64,000 nucleotides of DNA from contig NC_092019.1 in assembly GCF_042242105.1 (NCBI RefSeq), positions 26,739,828-26,803,827 on the forward strand, written 5' to 3'. This document shows positions 11,101 to 20,960 of this stretch, in pieces (positions within the stretch are counted from its first letter, which is position 1; each line of letters begins with the position of its first letter). The translations under genes were made by a program, and so were the position numbers. This DNA comes from Pempheris klunzingeri (Eukaryota > Chordata > Actinopteri > Acropomatiformes > Pempheridae). The notes under the pieces are model-generated. The model searched no databases and was not told where the DNA came from. It saw only the letters and a list, made by a program, of their open reading frames with translations.

Positions 11101-14100
11101 CTCTCTAATTAAAGAGTTTGGTCTAGACCTGCTCTTTATGGAAAGCGTCTTGAGATAACGCTGTTATGAATTGGCACTATATAAATAAAGACTGATTGAT
11201 TGATTGATTGATTGATTGAGCTTAGTGGGACCATCATCTGTTTTTCAACAGAACAATGAGTCCAAACACCTCCAGGATGTGTAAGGGCTATTGGACCAAG
11301 GAGGAGAGGGATGGAGGGCTGTGTCAGATGACCTGGCCTCTGCAATCACCCGACCCAACTGAGATGGTTTGGGAGGGGTTGGACCCCCGAGTGATGGATG
11401 GAGCTGGGGATCGAACCCCCGGCCTTCTGATTGAGGGACGACTCTACTGCTGAACCACAGCCAGATGTTGGATCCCAGAAGAGTTCTCTTTAAGGCAAGT
11501 AAGATGTGTTGGACTAAAGAGCTGCACCTCTCCTACTGATGTGTGTGCTCCATTGTTTGATGCATTGACATTAAATGAAAAGTTGACTGATCGCTGAAGT
11601 CTCTTAAAAGAATGCAAAAGTGTTTGTCTTTTTTTGAAGGAGAAGCAGCCAGCAGGTGCTCAGCACCTCTGGGAGCTCCTTCAAGACTGTTGGAAAACCA
11701 TCCAGGTGACGACGTCATGAAGCTGATAGAGAGAATGCTGAGAGGGTGCAAAGCTGTCATCACAGCAAAAGGTGGCTACTGTGAAGAATCTCAAATATAA
11801 AACATATTCTGGTTTGTTTACTGGTTTTTGTTTACTACATAATTCCATATGTGTTCCTTCATAGTTTTGATGTCTTCAATATTAATCTACAATGTAGAGC
11901 ATACTAGAAATAAATGAAAAACTTTGAATGAGAAGGTGTGTCCAATCGTTTTACTGGCACTGTATGTGAATACCTCCCAGGGTTGCACTGTGCCTGGTGT
12001 TTTGCAGTCTCTCCCCTTGCAGACAGACGCCACAGCATGAGCGATGGCGCTCACAGCCATCTCTACACTGAAGACCTGGTCGGCATGAATGTTTTCTCGG
12101 AGGGTGTTCACAGCGTTAGACAGCAGCTCAGTGTCTCCAGAACCTTCATTAGGACTTTGCTGCATAAGGAGCTCCTGCATGAAGGGGTTATTCCCTTTGT
12201 CGTCATGCTCAGCTGCCTTCAGCCTGTTCAGGTACTCATTGAATGATGACAGGTCTCCACTTTTGAAGGTGAAGCCAACAACGTGTCCTATGTCCTTCAG
12301 ACTGAAGTTAGCCATCACAGAGCTGGAGGACGACCAGCTGTCACTGGCCACCCACACTCTTCTCATTGACATGCTCTGACCTGTTCTCAGTGCCTGATTG
12401 TTGAGCTCCTTGTAAAGGTACTTCATGTGAGTCGGCTTGGCAAATGACACGATCACCTTTGCTTTGGGATTCTTGTAGATGGTTTTGGCTGTCTGTGTGA
12501 TAGCAGAGGAGACATCCTGGCTGGATACAGACTGAGGCAGAATCGATTTGAAGGCCACACAGATCCCTTTTTCAGAGGCATGGGACACAAAGTGGTCAAG
12601 AGCTGACTGGCCGTAATTTCCATCTGTAGTAACTATTCCCACCCAGTTCCAGCCATAGGTGCTGAGCAGGCTGACCATGGCAGCTGTCTGATGCTCGTCA
12701 TTTGGAATGGTCCTCATGAAGGCAGGGAAGCGGCTCTTATCGCTCAAAATGACAGCGGTTGATGAATAACTGATCTGGAGAAAAGCAAAACAATGCTGTT
12801 ATTTCAAGGGATGTGTCATGTGACAAATGTGCATAAAAATAAAAAGTACAAGTCCCTCTCTTTACATTTCACTATACATTTTCTCCTCATTTTCCTGTCT
12901 TCTCTATTAATGGCTGTGTAATAAATGCAAAACCTACCTCCCAGAACATGCAAAACATCTCCAACACTCTAAAGCCAGCAGTGGTCACAACAGACTACAG
13001 TGTTTATATGATTATTATTATTATTATACGATTATTAACTGTATGCTAACTATCTATGTAATGTAATAACTTTTCTCTGTTTTTCTCTGTTCATTTTGTT
13101 CATCTGTTAAAGTTCCACTCAGAAAGGATGTAACTGCTTATGTTCCTGTCCATCTGTGGTGCCACACCTTAATACTGTCCCAGCAAGTGTTATTTCATTA
13201 CACAGTCAGTCATGCATCAGCAGACAATTTATGATCATAATAGATCCGGCTGTAAACCTGTTCTGCTACTCCAGTTTCCTGTAACAGTCACAGCTGTGTC
13301 CAGAAGTCCTACCCCCTTACTGAAATGACAAACTGTTTCTTTCTACTTACTTGGGGAATCATCTTGAGAGTCAGTTGCCTGGCAATGGCGATGGATATTT
13401 CAGAGTAAGAGGCCCCTATAACAGCGATGACTGGCTGGCCACAGGTGGAGGTGTTGCTCTCTGTGTGGCAGTTGGGCTTCTGAGTGAAGTCTGCTGTGGC
13501 TCTCAGAGCTGTGCTGACATCAGAGCATGAGTCCAGGATCTGGTAGCCCAGAGTCACGTTAACATCAGCCAACAGAGGGGATTTGTTCATGACCTCTATG
13601 GCATTGATCATAGCCAGCGCCGTCACCAGGCGTCTGTCCGTAAACCTGTGTGAATAGCACAGTGTCATCATATATGAATATGAATACAGGGCAGATGTGA
13701 GAGACTGAGAGTTGAGAACCATTTCAAGTCAAGCTTTTACTTCAAACTTCTAAATATAAGATCAAGGCTGAATTATTCCAAAACAATATCCCACACTTTT
13801 ACCTTCTTCCAATTCTGATGGTAATAGCTTCTAATTACTTTATATATTAGGATATATTAAACCTCAATTTATGAAAAAGGAGCTATACATTCTACACATC
13901 ATAGATTAAACTACCTGACAGTATAAAAGGAGTGTGAGTGTCATTTTTGACCTTGGAAATTGTAGTTTGACATAATTATCCACATCCACCGAAAATGCAT
14001 GTTTCTCTGTCTTTTGAACAAAGGGCTCCCTCTCTGAACTCAGCTTCCCAGAGTCCTTTACTTTCACACATATGTGTTAAACGCACCCCTGAACCCAGCT

Positions 14101-15171
14101 TCATGGCCACCATTGGTCAATGTGTGACAGGGGGCGGCTGTGGCTCAGCGGTAGAGTTGTCCCTCAATCAGAAGGCCGGGGGTTCGATCCCCAGCTCCTA
14201 TGGGTCAGCATGTCGAAGTGTCCTTGGGCAAGACACTGAAGCATGGCTTCGGTGTGTGAATGAATGAGTGTGAAAGAATAGATGTCCTCCTGTATGAATG
14301 ATGGGTGAATGAGGAAGTGATGTAAAAGTGCTTTGAGTAGTTGAAATGACTAGAAAGGAGCTGTACAGATACAGACCATTTACATGACCCTAAAAAAACA
14401 GGGCTCCCCCACTCCCACCTGACGGTCCAGCTCTGTTTCACCTTGGGCTCTGCTGGAAACCAGCTCAACCTTACGCCTCATCTCACCGGGACCTCTGACC
14501 AGCCCACCTTTTTCATGTTAGCGACACAAAGTCCTGTCTGAACCAAGTTCCTCAGCACCAGCAGGTATGACCCAAAGTCTGCCAGCTGGCCATTTTGTCG
14601 TTTGTATGTTTGAATAGGTCATATTTTAATAAATGTTTTCTACACATGCTGTCTTCTTTATTGTTGTACAAGAGTGAATACTGCCAACCTCTACTCTGTC
14701 AAGAACTCTGAAATCCTTCAACTAACTGTCAACGTGGTCATTTTAGTTTTAGTTATAGAATTAATTATTGATCATAATACCAAATTTATAGTTATTTTAA
14801 TGAGACTAGGTGGCTAGGTGGTGCCCCAATTGAGGTGGACTTATCAATATAATTAATTCTTAATGATTATTTCCAAATTGAATCCCAGAAATGGTACAGT
14901 GTACCAACATTTATTGGTGCCCCAGAGTACTGAGCACAACATGTTTTTCATCTTTGCTCTGAATAAACTTCAGCCACTAATGAAAAGCATGAAATGTGGT
15001 CGAAATGCTCAGAATTAAAGCAAGTAAGAGGATGATGAGTTAACATTATTTTGTGAAATTATAGAGTAGTTAAAATTTGTACCCACTACAGCTACTCACC
15101 TCACATTGTGGGGAGTTTAGAGACAGGCAGGGAGCTGCTGTCTCGACTACACCAGCTTACAGAAATAACCT

Positions 15172-15217
<46 letters not shown>

Positions 15218-15657
15218 TATCAAACACTTTATTAACTTCATGCTTTGTGTGTATGGTGTTGTGACTTTTCCACCACTAAAGAACACTGAATATCACCTGG
15301 TTACTTATAGGACTAAACCTCATACGATTCTTGGTTCTTTGGATAATTGCATCCGAAGAGAGAGCGGATCAAACAGGATGAATACAGACTTGATGTGACA
15401 AAGTAAAAAACACTAGCTGTTTATCATTCATTGCATTAGACTGAATGAGCTCACCCGATACATGGCTGCAGGTGGGGCGCAAAGGACTTGTTCTCTTTGT
15501 CGACATCTTCATGAATGGAAAAGATCCCTCCGATGATGATATCTCCTGGGGCTGTAGCTCCCTGAACTCTGCTCCCTCTTTCAATGGCATGTCCTATTTG
15601 TAGAATAATAAGGAAAAGTGTGATGTGCAAAAAGATTTGAAGAGCAGCCCAGGCCAT
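5162..15657 (-). CDS. gprc6a: Class C GPCR, GPRC6A-like, six exons, complete
   Basis: Predicted receptor for L-amino acids and cations at the plasma membrane, 917 aa (human GPRC6A is about 926). Coding exons, 5' to 3': 15657-15455, 13645-13351, 12774-11974, 7737-7525, 7296-7173, 6279-5162; phases join cleanly. Start chosen at the ATG opening a hydrophobic signal peptide (residues 1-24). Venus flytrap about 30-500, with ligand-pocket signatures GASYSEIS, SYSSTA and VWVASDSW. Cysteine-rich domain about 508-567 (CCYDCINC). Seven TM segments about 580-820, with TPVVRAAGG, YNEAKFITF and FFPKCYVILF. Cytoplasmic tail to 917 ending RRSTSI. The AFKG..YNEAKFITF block, the NTKSAF stretch after TM7 and the tail end favour GPRC6A over taste receptors T1R1-3. 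Exon 5 is 124 nt, the usual class C size. Intron 5 begins GC rather than GT. Intron 3 holds nested transposons. It could be a teleost tandem paralogue of gprc6a. Confidence 0.88.
7834..8004 (+). mobile_element. Retrotransposon 3' tail, (GATT)n end, copy 1
   Basis: Contains CTGATGCTGCTCATGTGGGG, then GGTCTAGACCTGCTCTTGAG, and ends in GATTGATTGATTGATTGAT. The same segment recurs at 11010-11219 on this strand and at 52470-52625 on the minus strand. A shared 3' end with a short tandem tail is typical of teleost LINEs and the SINEs that borrow their tails. It lies in gprc6a intron 3. Confidence 0.7.
8908..9273 (+). repeat. Dispersed repeat, copy B (uninterrupted)
   Basis: Homologous to copy A (3805-4655) without its insert. 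The last 173 bp (9101-9273) reads the same base for base as 11463-11635. No coding capacity was seen. It sits in gprc6a intron 3, so the receptor transcript contains it before splicing. Confidence 0.7.
10585..10790 (+). repeat. Minisatellite, unit about 50 bp
   Basis: Four or so imperfect copies of a unit containing GGATCCTGGTCCTGGTTCTC and CTGCTGTGGTTCTCTGGTT. It lies inside material inserted in the Tc1 element. Confidence 0.8.
10897..10925. repeat. (TC)n microsatellite
   Basis: Pure TC run of about 29 bp just upstream of a retrotransposon tail. Confidence 0.9.
10975..11219 (+). mobile_element. Retrotransposon 3' tail, (GATT)n end, copy 2
   Basis: Longer copy of the family also seen at 7834-8004. 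It begins near TTCCAGGTTTCTTCCCGTTA and carries AAAGCGTCTTGAGATAACGC and TATAAATAAAGACTGATTGA before the GATT tail. It was inserted into the Tc1 transposase region. Confidence 0.75.
11396..11462 (-). mobile_element. tRNA-derived SINE fragment
   Basis: The inverse complement begins GGCTGTGGTTCAGCAGTAGA and includes GGGGGTTCGATCCCCAGCTC. These are the A-box and B-box of the SINE found complete at 14133-14384. Only the tRNA-like head remains, abutting repeat copy C. Confidence 0.75.
11463..11635 (+). repeat. Dispersed repeat, copy C (173 bp)
   Basis: By eye, identical to 9101-9273, from AGATGTTGGATCCCAGAAGA to the poly-T after GTTTGTC. It is inserted in the C-terminal part of the Tc1 transposase remnant. 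Confidence 0.85.
14133..14384 (+). mobile_element. tRNA-derived SINE, near full length
   Basis: The head resembles a tRNA gene. The A-box is TGGCTCAGCGG, the B-box is GGTTCGATCCC, spaced as in a tRNA. It is followed by the tRNA-unrelated body (GTGTCCTTGGGCAAGACACT) and a tail near AGTGCTTTGAGTAGTTGAAA. It lies in gprc6a intron 1. Relatives occur at 11396-11462, 31390-31641 and 63760-63927. Confidence 0.85.
15174..15215. repeat. (TG)n microsatellite
   Basis: About 42 bp of pure TG in gprc6a intron 1. Confidence 0.95.
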
Positions 15658-16955
15658 GCTGCTGTCTGCTGCCCCCCTTGGTTTGGGCTCTAAGCTCTCT
15701 CTCCCTCTCTGCCCTCTCTCCGGTTCTTCACCTCCAGCACTGTGATACTATCCTCTTGAAACATCTGCACTAAGCTAAAAGAAAATTCCCCCTTACTTCC
15801 TCCTTCATAGTTTACTATTCTCATATTCCTCCCTGCAGCCCTGCCCACTTCTTCATGAGTGACAGCAGGGTGAGTCACTGCAGAAGCAGCATTTTTCACA
15901 TTTGTGGCAATGCATGAGCACTTTTTTCTTTCTGCGCTGATTGAAAATCAGATTATGGGACACAAAACCTTTTGTCTTGGAAACAATTTGCAGTAACACA
16001 CCCTGCAAACACATGCACTGTCACTCACTTTACACACGAGCACATCCTTTGTGTTCTGGGTAACACTTAGTAGTGTGGGAAATGATATGCTAAATGATAT
16101 GATAATGACCTGTTGGTACTAATGATACCTTTAAGTGTTTTTCATATCGAATACTGTGTCAGTTAGGACAGGAACTACCTCGTGTACTGGATAATTCTAG
16201 TCATACAGTAGATCACATATTAATGATTGATACAACAGAACTAATGACCAATAATTTGTGGTAATAAACCATACTGAATACACAGCACACACTGTGTGTT
16301 CACTGGAAATATGGCATCAAATACAATTAAGTAGTCTGTTGATTGTTTTTCAAACAGTGAATAAATGATTCAGCCTAAAATGTCAAAAAGGAGAGAAACT
16401 GACCATCACAGTTTAAGCAAATAAAAAGATTCTGTTGGCCATGATGGATGAGACAAGAAGTGTAAAACGTCACACTAGAGATGCTTCGACCAGAGAATGA
16501 TTTGTGTTTTTGCCTGATAAATGACTTGAATGATTGACGGATGACCAAAAATATTTACTCTCTATTTTCTGCTAATGGATGACAGCTAATATTTTCAGTA
16601 CTGGAATGTAGACGGTGAATAGTGCGTGGGCATCAGCAGTCTGGACCAGTGTCTTTGTGTCCTGTGGACTGTGTGGTGGTGGTGGTGGTGTGTGCACTGG
16701 TCCTGAAGGTGAACACACAGACAGCTGCAGGAGCTGATGACACACATCCACAGCGGAAAGCAGACGGACCCTTTGTTCATACATTATCTCAGTGCTGGGG
16801 GCTTTTCCTGATCTCTTCCCGCCCACAGCTAGAACACTGGTGTCAGTGGAACGTTGGACTGAGAGAGGACTGAAGCAGGCCTGTGTCCTCAGAGCAACCC
16901 CTTCAGACAATCAGCGTGTGCTTTCATTCAAGCTGTCCGGTGGCTGTGCTCTCAT
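15658..16955. other. Divergent intergenic region, gprc6a / cnih4
   Basis: About 1.4 kb separates the two start codons, which face away from each other. The receptor side is AT-rich with no CpG island, as expected for a tissue-restricted gene. A (GGT)n stretch lies at 16676-16690. No core promoter motif could be assigned with confidence. Confidence 0.5.
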
Positions 16956-17480
16956 CAGCCCCCCCGCTAGATGGCAGTACAGCACCAGAATAACTGTCAC
17001 TGTGTGGCGAACCGGCCGGAAACCATGACAAACCGCTGACGGAAAAAGAAAAATGGAGGCGGTAGTGTTCATTCTGTCACTTGTGGACTGCTGTGCACTG
17101 ATTTTCCTCTCGGTCTACTTTGTATCCTTTTCGGCTCTGTTTTCTGGTGGCTGTGGGACGTATTCATCAAACCGCCCTGCTGCCCGGAAGCTCTTAGGAA
17201 GCCCTTTCTCTCCATTAGCACATTAGCAGCGCGGAGCAGCGGCTAGCCGGTTAGCCGGTTAGCCGCCTCGTTCCCACTGACAGTGACGGGCTGAGGGGGG
17301 GTTTAGCGGCAGAGGCACGGTGCGGCGAGGTGTGTCACAAGACGGCCAGCCCGAAACTAAACGTCCCACGGAGTGTGTGGACACTACGTGGCTTTAGTGT
17401 GAGGTAACAACAGGCAGGCTTTACTTAGCTTACTGAGCGAAATGAGCCGTGCTGCCGTCACTGGCGGTGTCTCCCTGTGA
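16956..17480 (+). promoter_or_regulatory. cnih4: CpG-rich promoter region of cnih4
   Basis: CpG density rises sharply around the first exon, for example GGCGAACCGGCCGGAAACC just upstream and GCAGCGCGGAGCAGCGGC in intron 1. CCGGAA is an ETS-type site. No TATA box was seen. This fits a broadly expressed gene with dispersed initiation. The transcription start itself cannot be read from sequence. Confidence 0.55.
17025..17039 (+). promoter_or_regulatory. cnih4: Upstream ORF of four codons before cnih4
   Basis: ATG ACA AAC CGC TGA ends 13 nt before the cnih4 start codon. The upstream ATG has A at -3, a fair Kozak context. It matters only if transcripts begin 5' of 17025. Confidence 0.45.
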
Positions 17481-17701
17481 GTCAGCAAGTGGGGGCTCCC
17501 TTTTTGCTGGAGGCGGGACTTTAGTGAAGGGTCAGACAATAGTGATGTGTATATCTTCTCTGTTGAGCACTTGTGAGTCCGTCCCCAGATGTTGACCTTT
17601 GACCTGGAGCTCAGATTATCACCCTGTCGGACCTGGAGTGTGACTACATCAATGCTCGAGCCTGCTGCTCCAAGCTCAACAAAGTAAGTGACGGTAGTGT
17701 G

Positions 17702-17738
<37 letters not shown>

Positions 17739-19063
17739 GGTCATGGTAGTGTGGTCATCATCATCATCAGGTCACGGTAGTGTGGTCATCATCAGGTCAC
17801 GGTAGTGTGGCCATCATCATCATCAGGTCACGGTAGTGTGGCCATCATCATCATCAGGTCACGGTAGTGTGGCCATCATCATCATCAGGTCACGGTAGTG
17901 TGGCCATCATCATCATCAGGCCACATGTGCACACAGTGACTGCTCAGGCTGCTGTTAGTGGTGTATGTTTGTATAGATACTATAGAGCAAAAGACTTTAT
18001 TACTTCCTCGGGTGATGGACTTTTGATGTTTTGATTCCAGTGGGTGATTCCAGAGATGGTTGGCCAATGCCTCTCCACTATGCTGATGTTGGTCTCGATG
18101 CACTGGTTCATCTCTCTTCTCAACCTGCCTGTAGCAGCCTGGAACATCTATAGGTATGCTCATGCTGCCAGTGTGTGTGAGAGAACGTGCTCTCCTGTGG
18201 GGTTGGCTGATGTGACAACATGTACTGTGAGACAGCAGAGATGTAGCGATACAGTTTATGCTGCAGGCATTGTTCCTTTAATATGTCTGGGTGAGGTAGA
18301 TTATTTAAAGCAGTGTTGCAAATCAATGAGCAGGACTTCGTCATGGTGGTATTAGATCTTTCAGGTGTTTCATACACTGCTTTGGCCAAAAGACAGACAT
18401 TCCAATCTGGTCTCTCAGTTGAATTACCAGGAAATACACAACAGCATCTTGTATATTGATACTGCAATTTAAAACGACACATAGAACGAAGATTCTATCC
18501 ACATCTCCCACATGGTCCATGGTTCAGTGAGGCTGCTCTTGTCCCTGCAGGTACGTGAAGGTTCCGATGGGAAACATGGGCGTGTTCGACCCCACTGAGA
18601 TCCACAACCGAGGTCAGCTCAAGTCCCACATGAAGGAGGCTATGATCAAACTGGGGTACCACCTGCTCTGTTTCTTCATTTATTTGTACAGGTGAGAGCA
18701 ACATCATCTACAGACACACTGACATTTAGTGACACGTTCAAGGACTTCACTGTAGACCTACCTCCTACCTCACTATTCTGTTCTTACCCCAGTCTGTTTT
18801 CTTACAAGAGAGAGAGAGAGAGAATTTGATTGTTTATTTTTTATCAGTTTACAAAATGCAAAGTGAGCGAACAGAAGAAAAATGGTGTGACCATCCTTTG
18901 CCTTCAGCACCAGCTCCTCTAGGAAGGAAACAAAGACACATTATGTTTGCTTCCCTTCAAAAGTGGTAGTCTGGCCACAAGTGGTCTTCATGGGGAGGTT
19001 TGTGGCCAAAAAGCTGATGGAGGGTCCTGGCTAGTCTGGGGCTGCTCCTCTTCACACCTGCTG

Positions 19064-19101
<38 letters not shown>

Positions 19102-19179
19102 TTTACAGCCAGTTCTCCATTAACACATACCCCCCCCTTCCTCTTTTCCAGCATGATCTTGGCTCTGATCAACGACTGA
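17053..19179 (+). CDS. cnih4: Cornichon family AMPA receptor auxiliary / cargo receptor 4, complete
   Basis: ER-to-Golgi cargo adaptor of the cornichon/Erv14 family. Mammalian CNIH4 acts in the early secretory pathway and assists COPII export of GPCRs. Coding exons: 17053-17121, 17615-17683, 18041-18153, 18551-18691, 19152-19179. All splice sites are GT-AG. The total is 420 nt, giving 139 aa, the same length as human CNIH4. The start is the only ATG opening [14 protein letters not shown], as in mammals. Three hydrophobic segments are visible at about 5-25, 55-78 and 115-137. Family motifs [37 protein letters not shown] and the C-terminal LALIND are intact. It lacks the long second-segment insert of CNIH2/3. 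Intron 2 carries a trinucleotide array and a minisatellite. It is convergent with wdr26. Confidence 0.97.
17703..17920 (+). repeat. (ATC)n array and GGTAGTGTGG minisatellite in cnih4 intron 2
   Basis: A run of ATC triplets (17703-17738) is followed by about six copies of a unit of roughly 25-30 bp, CATCATCAGGTCACGGTAGTGTGG. The array starts only 20 nt after the exon 2 donor. Its first unit resembles the GACGGTAGTGTGATCATCAT sequence right at the splice site, which may have seeded it. Confidence 0.9.
19066..19100. repeat. (TG)n microsatellite
   Basis: About 35 bp of TG in cnih4 intron 4, some 50 bp before the last exon. Confidence 0.9.
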
Positions 19180-20266
19180 AGCCCCCAGCGAGCCCTCTGA
19201 CCCCAGCTGCCAAATTCTAAACTCCAGGGTTTGCTGTCCCCCCCGCCATCCTGCGTGCATACAGTCTTTCAGAACAGTGGAGAGAAGCTCACCATTGCTG
19301 TGCTTCACACGATTACTTGTTTAATCAGAATCCCAGAGTTTTGACTTTTATCCAGCGTGAAGGTTAATATTTAACTCTTCCATAACATCATGACGCAACT
19401 GCTTAGTTTTATTGTTTAGGTGATTATTAAAACCTGCAGCTACACTCAGTGACCACTTAATTTGGTCCATGTGTGTTCTGGTGGGGACCCTTTGCCCCCA
19501 GAGCAGCTGGGGTTCTTCGTGGCATGAATTCAACAAGGTGCTGGAAACATTCCTCCTAGATTGTGTGTCATGTTGTGATTCAGAGGTCAGTTGTGTGTCT
19601 GCCACCTCTGAAGGACGTGTGAAGCTCCATGTTTGAGTTTATGAAGCCACGGTGCCCTGTTAAGTGTTTTTACCTGTGTGATCGCAGCGTTGTGCCATCA
19701 GGAAGCAGACTGAGGGACACTGCTGTCACTTGTAGTGTCTGAGCCCTTCGCTCCAGGCTTTTCTTTTTTACCACGTGTGCCTTTTCAGGTTTAAGTAAAG
19801 TAATGTTTTATGCAAGTTGTCCTCTGACATATTTTCCTTTTGAATCCAGACGGAGAAGACTGGTGTGAAAGTGGTGGACTAGTTTGTGTGTTTGTCACTC
19901 CTCTATGTTCTTTGGGCAGAAATGACCAGATACACAGCTGATAGCCCTGCAGTAAGAAACAGTCACCCGTTATTCACAGTGTTTTCCTCTGTCACCAGTC
20001 TGTATGTGAACACACACCCCAGGATAGCTGGGGTGGGGGGATATGTTCCTACACAGACTGTGGGTGGGGTCTTTATGGTGGCCCCCCTGCACTCAGTCAG
20101 CCCAACGCTGCTGTTGCTCCATCATTTGTCTGAACTCCTGAAGCTATCATTAACACCAGCGACCTAAAGGTGGGGGCTCACTCACCCTGTTCTGAGACTC
20201 TTTATGCACACGAGACCAGCCAGACTTCTAACATCACACTACTACTGATCACAGGCTCATGTCAGC

Positions 20267-20304
<38 letters not shown>

Positions 20305-20960
20305 ACACACACAGACACACACACACACACACACAGCTGATTTGAAGTTGATTAAAATCCATATTTGCCTCATTGTGAGTGTGTGTGCAGCAGATTACAC
20401 AGTCGGTCTGCTGCAGTAATCACATTAAAGCACACACATCAGTGTGTTGGGCCATTGTCTGCTTTGCTGGGAGGATGGCTGGAGGGTGGGGTGGGGGGGT
20501 TGGTGGTGGTGGTGGTGGTGTATTTTACTGTATGTAACTAATGGCTGTTGTATTCTTACTGTGAGTGGCAGTTTGAATTTGAACAATTGGAGTTGACCTC
20601 AATTTTGCACTGATGCTGTGTTTACTGAGCGATGTTTGTGCTGAACACACACTGTATGCTCAAGTGTGACATTCCCCACATCCGCGGGCGTCCCAGCTTT
20701 TCACTGGGACGCTGGGTGTGTCCGTACACTCCGCTGTACTTGGTGAAGTGTGTGTGATGGGACAGGCCTTCTGTGTGAGCCACATGTGCAGATGCTCTGG
20801 AGCCATTTCTGTCTTCACTGAGGGTCAACTGGGGACTGCTGCTGGACAAGTTCACGTCTGATCCTCTCTAAACTCTAAACTCTCTTGTGCAGTTTGTAAG
20901 TTTCTTCCTTTTTGGAGCAAATGTGGTGTTTGATAAATAAAAATGAAAGAAAGTCTTAAT
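19180..20960 (+). other. cnih4: Probable cnih4 3' UTR
   Basis: No gene follows the stop on this strand. AATAAA at 20936-20941 is the best polyadenylation signal seen. It would give a 3' UTR of about 1.8 kb containing a CA array (20268-20336) and a GGT/GTG array near 20500-20520. Shorter forms are possible. The extent is inferred only. Confidence 0.4.
20268..20336. repeat. (AC)n compound microsatellite
   Basis: AC repeats interrupted by AGAC units, about 69 bp. Confidence 0.92.

Larger units (their letters stand above)
10165..11800 (+). pseudogene. Tc1-like transposase, broken in three pieces
   Basis: Piece 1 (about 10240-10520) shows KKRTAWAKKHKDW, then WSDEST with the first catalytic Asp, then KHGGG. 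Piece 2 (about 11250-11395) shows a degraded N-D-P-K-H-T-S region and LQSPDPTEMVWEGLD, where DLNPIE would be expected. Piece 3 (11637-11800) is the C-terminal part with VITAKGG. Insertions and stops separate the pieces, so no active enzyme can be made. The family would be a cut-and-paste DDE transposase acting on its own inverted repeats. Confidence 0.8.
9689..11964 (+). mobile_element. Tc1-like DNA transposon, defective, with nested insertions
   Basis: The right end (11793-11962) is the inverse complement of the left end (9689-9795): both carry GACATCAAGACTATGAAGG-like and AACCAGAAT blocks. The right terminus reads CTGGCACTG followed by TA (11963-11964), the normal Tc1/mariner target. The left outer tip is missing. 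Transposase remains run on the plus strand in three pieces, broken by a retrotransposon tail with minisatellite (about 10540-11225) and by a SINE scrap plus repeat copy C (11396-11635). The right tip lies 9 nt inside the splice donor of gprc6a exon 3. Confidence 0.8.

Noticed and set aside
11396-11462. True tRNA gene
   Set aside because: It has A- and B-box-like sequence but no acceptor stem pairing that I can see, and it matches the SINE family head.
14133-14205. True tRNA gene at the SINE head
   Set aside because: The boxes are spaced like a tRNA but the sequence continues into a SINE body shared by other copies.
5162-15657. Receptor first read as a taste receptor (T1R1/T1R3)
   Set aside because: The signal peptide, flytrap and 7TM plan fit both families. 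The stretch after TM7 (NTKSAF), the CHEGSYLAFG block, the cysteine-rich domain wording and the RRSTSI tail fit GPRC6A much better.
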